Shown here piece after piece: positions 60,836 through 64,000 of a stretch of DNA of 64,000 nucleotides; positions within the stretch are counted from its first letter, which is position 1, and the number at the start of each line of letters is the position of its first letter. The notes under the pieces are model-generated. The model ran no database searches, was not told the DNA's origin, and saw only the letters and a list, made by a program, of their open reading frames with translations. The stretch covers positions 124,001 to 188,000 of the forward strand of contig NZ_JACCGK010000011.1 in the NCBI RefSeq assembly GCF_013416325.1, read 5' to 3'. A program made the translations under genes and the position numbers. This DNA is from Vreelandella sedimenti (lineage in GTDB: Bacteria; Pseudomonadota; Gammaproteobacteria; Pseudomonadales; Halomonadaceae).

Positions 60836-61984
60836 ATGTTTCGCCGTCTTAACATCCTACTTTTACTTCTCTTGCTGAACTCCTGTGCTTTACCGCCAGA
60901 TTCCCCACGTTTTCGACCTTCAGAAAGTCTACCTCCATATGAGCAAGAGAATTTTGAACAATATGTGCGCGAAACCCGTGCATGGATTGCCGATAACCGC
61001 GCCTTCATCGGTGAAGATCGGGAGCTTGAAATAGAGCTCAATACACCGTTCGAAATTCGCCCTGATGAACCGGCGAAGCACGGTATCCTTTTAGTGCACG
61101 GACTGGGTGCCAGCCCGTGGTATTTCATTGATATCGCCACCGCCATGGCGAATGACGGCTGGCTGGTTCGCTCTATCCTTCTGCCTGGCCACGGCACACG
61201 TCCTGCCGATTTGATGCTAGCTGATAATAAGGATTGGGGAAAAATCATTGCCCATCACGCCAACCTGCTGGCAGTCGAGGTCGATGAACTTTGGCTTGGC
61301 GGTTTCTCAACTGGCGGTAATCTGGTCACCTCTCATGCGTATACAGATGACAATGTCGATGGGCTACTGCTGTTTTCCCCTGGGTTTTATCCCGATACCA
61401 ACTACCTGTTTCTCACCCCGGCCATTTCCTATTTTTGGGACTGGCTTAATATCGATGACGAAGACAATATCGCTACTTACCAGTCGCTTCCTAGTCGCGG
61501 GGCCTCTCTCTATTATCGTTCGGTCAGCACCGTGCAAAAAAACCTCAAAAGCGCACAATTTGACAAACCTGTCCTGATGACGATGAGTCAACATGATAGT
61601 GTCCTTGTCGCCAATACGATGCTCACTGCTTTTCAAAACCGCTTTCCCAATCCCAAATCACGCTTCGTTTGGTACGGTGAAAGCCCGCCCAACCTGAACG
61701 ATCCACGTGTTACCACCCTTAGCAGTAGCCTACCCGATCGACGCATTAGCACCTTCTCTCATATGAACGTGCTGTTTGCACCTGAAAACGCCTATTACGG
61801 TGAAGCAGGAAGCTACATCATGTTTGAGAATGGTCAGGACGATATACCCCGCCCCGCCAACCCTGAAGATCTTTGGTTCGGTGCATGGGGGCAAAGCGAA
61901 GAGGAAAAATATCATGCTCGCCTGACCTGGAATCCCTATTTTGTCGAACTCCTAGACAATATTCGGGAGGTGGCAGTCGACTAA
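60836..61984 (+). CDS. alpha/beta hydrolase lipoprotein
   Basis: This is a 382-residue exported lipoprotein: signal MFRRLNILLLLLLLNSCALP with lipobox LNSC (Cys17). ILLVHGLGASPWYF, then LPGHGTRP and the nucleophile elbow GGFSTGGN, with a C-terminal His (FSHMN), form the hydrolase triad. It resembles monoglyceride-lipase or carboxylesterase lipoproteins. GGAG six bases before the ATG at 60836 favours that start over 60824. It follows RidA by 125 bp on the same strand. Confidence 0.82.
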   Translation: MFRRLNILLLLLLLNSCALPPDSPRFRPSESLPPYEQENFEQYVRETRAWIADNRAFIGEDRELEIELNTPFEIRPDEPAKHGILLVHGLGASPWYFIDIATAMANDGWLVRSILLPGHGTRPADLMLADNKDWGKIIAHHANLLAVEVDELWLGGFSTGGNLVTSHAYTDDNVDGLLLFSPGFYPDTNYLFLTPAISYFWDWLNIDDEDNIATYQSLPSRGASLYYRSVSTVQKNLKSAQFDKPVLMTMSQHDSVLVANTMLTAFQNRFPNPKSRFVWYGESPPNLNDPRVTTLSSSLPDRRISTFSHMNVLFAPENAYYGEAGSYIMFENGQDDIPRPANPEDLWFGAWGQSEEEKYHARLTWNPYFVELLDNIREVAVD

Positions 61985-62000
61985 CTGGCCGGGTAGGCTA

Positions 62001-62037
62001 ACTTGTTCTTCCTGCATCGTTAAGTAAGTGAACAAGT
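62001..62037 (+). terminator. weak hairpin after the lipoprotein gene
   Basis: ACTTGTTC (62001-62008) pairs with GAACAAGT (62030-62037) over a 21-nt loop, without a T-run. The following 62038-62338 contains no gene and is mostly repeat C copy 1. Confidence 0.3.
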
Positions 62038-62090
62038 ACGGCAACGTTGAGAGGGAGTATCAGAAGCTTTCCAGCTAGTCATGATCCGCA

Positions 62091-62510
62091 CCTTACGTTA
62101 AGAAGAAGTAAGATCAGTTGAGTACCTAACTCCTCTCATAGGCAGTAACATATTAAACAGTTTTTACTGGCGAGATTAATTTGCGTTTCCGACGATTAGG
62201 GCAAAGTTGTTACCACTGTAAGCGACCGTGTCCAGCAATCGCCGGCCACCTAACAGTCTTTAAGTACATGCCTTAATCCGTTATTAATGTCGCTGTAGGA
62301 ATATCGCTGCCCTCCCCTTATTACTCGAGCTGCCCGCTATGGATGCGATCCTCCTTGTTGAAGACGACCACATGCTGGGTCGTGCGCTGTCATCCGCCCT
62401 TGGTCAGGAAGGCTGGCGCGTTGTGCATTGCAAAGACGTTGCATCCGCACACACAGCGCTGGTCGACCACGCATTCGTCGCGGTTCTACTTGATCTCGGG
62501 CTGCCGGGCG
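62091..62510. repeat. repeat C, copy 1 (intact regulator promoter and 5' end)
   Basis: The promoter region and first part of the QseB-like regulator gene. Its left part matches 55163-55262, and its middle and right parts match 59098-59454. This copy is attached to the intact gene and is therefore probably the source. Confidence 0.7.
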
Positions 62511-63004
62511 GCTCAGGATTGGAGGTGCTGTCCTCGATGCGCAGTCGCTACGACCCGACGCCGGTGCTGATCATTACCGCACGCGATCAGTTGAGCGACC
62601 GCGTCCGCGGGCTTGACGTTGGTGCTGACGACTACATCGTCAAGCCGTTTCAGCGCGACGAAATGCTGGCGCGGCTTCGCGCGGTACTGCGCCGCAGCCG
62701 TGGCGCAGTAACCCCCGTGTTGCGGTGGCGTGATGTCGAGATCGATCCCGCTGCGCGGGTTGTGACCCGTGAAGGTCAGCGTATTAGCCTTAGTGCGCAC
62801 GAGTTCCGTCTACTGCTGGCACTGTTCGAGTCGCGTGGTCGTGTTCTCAGTCGTGATCAATTGCAAGATCGGCTCTACGGCGACGATACGGAGATCGGCA
62901 GCAACACCGTTGCGGTCTTCGTGCACCAACTGCGCCGCAAGCTCGGCGATGGCGTAGTGGTAACGGAGCTTGGATTCGGCTATCGCCTCGGGGATGAACA
63001 CTAA
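62339..63004 (+). CDS. OmpR-family response regulator (QseB/PmrA-like)
   Basis: This is a 221-residue regulator: acidic LLVEDDH at 5-11, Asp52 in AVLLDLGLPGG, Lys in DDYIVKPFQR, and a winged-helix domain ending ELGFGYRLGDEH. The QseB/PmrA subgroup is suggested by LDLGLPGGSGLEVL. It overlaps the kinase gene by one base (TAATG). Codon use is noticeably more GC-rich (many GCG, CGC, CTG) than the genes before it, hinting at different origin. The gene's 5' end is duplicated in broken form at 59282. Confidence 0.9.
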   Translation: MDAILLVEDDHMLGRALSSALGQEGWRVVHCKDVASAHTALVDHAFVAVLLDLGLPGGSGLEVLSSMRSRYDPTPVLIITARDQLSDRVRGLDVGADDYIVKPFQRDEMLARLRAVLRRSRGAVTPVLRWRDVEIDPAARVVTREGQRISLSAHEFRLLLALFESRGRVLSRDQLQDRLYGDDTEIGSNTVAVFVHQLRRKLGDGVVVTELGFGYRLGDEH

Positions 63005-64000
63005 TGCGCGCGCTACGCACGCGGTTGCTGGTTGCGCTGGCCACAGTGCTGCTCTCTACTTGGGCTATCGGGTTCGCCATTCAGTACGTAAACGTACTGG
63101 AGCGCCAGGGTGGCGAGATAGATGGCATGCTGCGCAATATTGCCGAGCAGATACTGCAGTCGTTGCCTGCGGACATCGCCACCGCAGGCCAACAACAGCA
63201 ATTTCTGCTCAGCGGCGAGACGGTGCCAGCGGAAGGCAAGTTCGGAGCGCTCGGTTTCCAAGCCTGGGAGCATGGCACTGGGCGACGATTGATGTCTTCG
63301 CGTCCGGCACCCGCGCACCCGATGGCGCCGGACTTCGTTGATGGCTTTGCCGATGCAACCGTTGCTGGCGTGTCCTGGCGCGTATTCGCCGTCAGCGATG
63401 CCGACCAACGGGTGCAGGTGCAGGTCGGCGTGCCAACATCGGCCATCCGGGCGGAATTGATGCGATGGCTCGGCCCGACCCTACTCACAGCACTGTTGCT
63501 CCTGTTCGGTATCGGTGTCGCGATATGGCTGGTGATCCACTGGTCGCTGAGACCAGTGCTGCGCGTCAGCAAGTCGCTCTCTACGCGTGCCCCTCTCGAT
63601 CTGGCACCGTTGCCCGAACATGGATTACCAAACGAATTCACGCCGCTGGTGCGTTCGTTCAACCAGTTGATGGCGCGATTGGCGCAGGCGCTTCAGCATG
63701 AACGCGAGTTCATCGGTGAGGCCGCCCATGAGCTACGCACGCCGTTGGCAGCGCTGCTGACTCAGGCGCAGGTGCTACAGCACGCCAGCGACCAAGAAGA
63801 AGCGGGCGAAGCGCTCGAGCATCTCATCGCTGGTATAGAACGCACCTCGCGACTGGCGCAACAACTGCTTGATACCGCGCGGGTAGAATCCGGCGGTTCC
63901 GCCGCGCGCGCGCAGGATGTGGATCTGGCAATGATTGCGGGGATGGTGGCCGACGAGTTCGAGTTGGTTGCGTTACGCAGTGACCAATCAATCGAAGTCG
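63004..64000 (+). CDS. QseC-like sensor histidine kinase, truncated by the window end
   Basis: The first 332 residues of a membrane kinase are seen. A transmembrane segment at about 8-28 and a second near 161-180 flank a periplasmic sensor domain of about 130 residues; a HAMP-like linker follows, and the H-box GEAAHELRTPLAALLTQAQ has His242. The ATP-binding domain begins but runs past the window. The start ATG overlaps the regulator stop. Its ligand is unknown; the periplasmic domain has no evident metal cluster. The GC-rich codon use matches its partner. Confidence 0.88.
   Translation, partial: MRALRTRLLVALATVLLSTWAIGFAIQYVNVLERQGGEIDGMLRNIAEQILQSLPADIATAGQQQQFLLSGETVPAEGKFGALGFQAWEHGTGRRLMSSRPAPAHPMAPDFVDGFADATVAGVSWRVFAVSDADQRVQVQVGVPTSAIRAELMRWLGPTLLTALLLLFGIGVAIWLVIHWSLRPVLRVSKSLSTRAPLDLAPLPEHGLPNEFTPLVRSFNQLMARLAQALQHEREFIGEAAHELRTPLAALLTQAQVLQHASDQEEAGEALEHLIAGIERTSRLAQQLLDTARVESGGSAARAQDVDLAMIAGMVADEFELVALRSDQSIEV

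Noticed and set aside
1-64000. CRISPR arrays, tRNA or rRNA genes
   Set aside because: No regularly spaced repeats, tRNA-like cloverleaf or rRNA sequence was noticed on reading; a dedicated scan was not possible.

Overview
The window looks like a chromosomal segment of a halophilic gammaproteobacterium, most likely Halomonas or a close relative (Halomonadaceae). This is an inference from family-level protein resemblance and from the mix of 3-hydroxybutyrate use, glycine cleavage and a RegB/RegA pair; no rRNA or database search supports it. I see no tRNA, rRNA, CRISPR array or intact transposase.

Positions 1-22 kb are ordinary core genome. In order: the 3' end of an MTA/SAH nucleosidase gene, pyrC, a RegB/RegA redox two-component pair, 3-hydroxybutyrate dehydrogenase, an orphan HybE-like chaperone, glutaredoxin, a DUF1338-like protein, the two CoA-transferase subunits with a divergent LysR regulator, an acyltransferase overlapping a LysM/LytM lipoprotein, the glycine-cleavage genes gcvT, gcvH and gcvP with an alanine/glycine:Na+ symporter, a LysR gene, ppnN, a TSUP exporter, a 66-aa protein and a lipoprotein. 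bdhA and scoAB together form the route from 3-hydroxybutyrate to acetoacetyl-CoA. Many of these units end in clear hairpin terminators.

Positions 22-34.5 kb are an accessory belt of small redox and electrophile-handling units, each beside its own regulator: SDRs, RidA, a luciferase-like monooxygenase with a flavin reductase, a TetR/DJ-1 pair sharing one operator, AraC regulators, an aldo/keto reductase and DoxX. Several operators can be read directly from the sequence.

Positions 34.5-59 kb hold three molybdenum hydroxylase systems: a PaoABC-like three-subunit aldehyde oxidoreductase (34.7-38.5 kb), an IorAB-type enzyme with its own cytochrome c (45.3-48.4 kb) and a second IorAB pair (50.1-52.8 kb). 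They share one XdhC-type maturation protein (42.2 kb). An OmpR-type two-component system (39.0-41.2 kb) lies between the Pao genes and xdhC. Hydrolases, SDRs, a DedA protein and a methyltransferase fill the rest.

The most unusual structure is an approximately 740-bp module present twice as direct repeats, at 41474-42209 and 59455-60193, bracketing about 17 kb of this island. Each copy carries a divergent pair of very small genes (a 58-aa secreted protein and a 43-aa protein), a 43-bp motif also found upstream of paoA, and an 80-bp stretch identical between copies. The second copy sits against a broken response-regulator gene. An upstream repeat of that broken gene recurs at 62.1 kb, before an intact QseB/QseC-like two-component system, and partly at 55.2 kb. 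The 59-60 kb area therefore reads as a recombination mosaic. Other decay signs are a frameshifted transporter, a regulator stub and two SDRs with damaged cofactor motifs.
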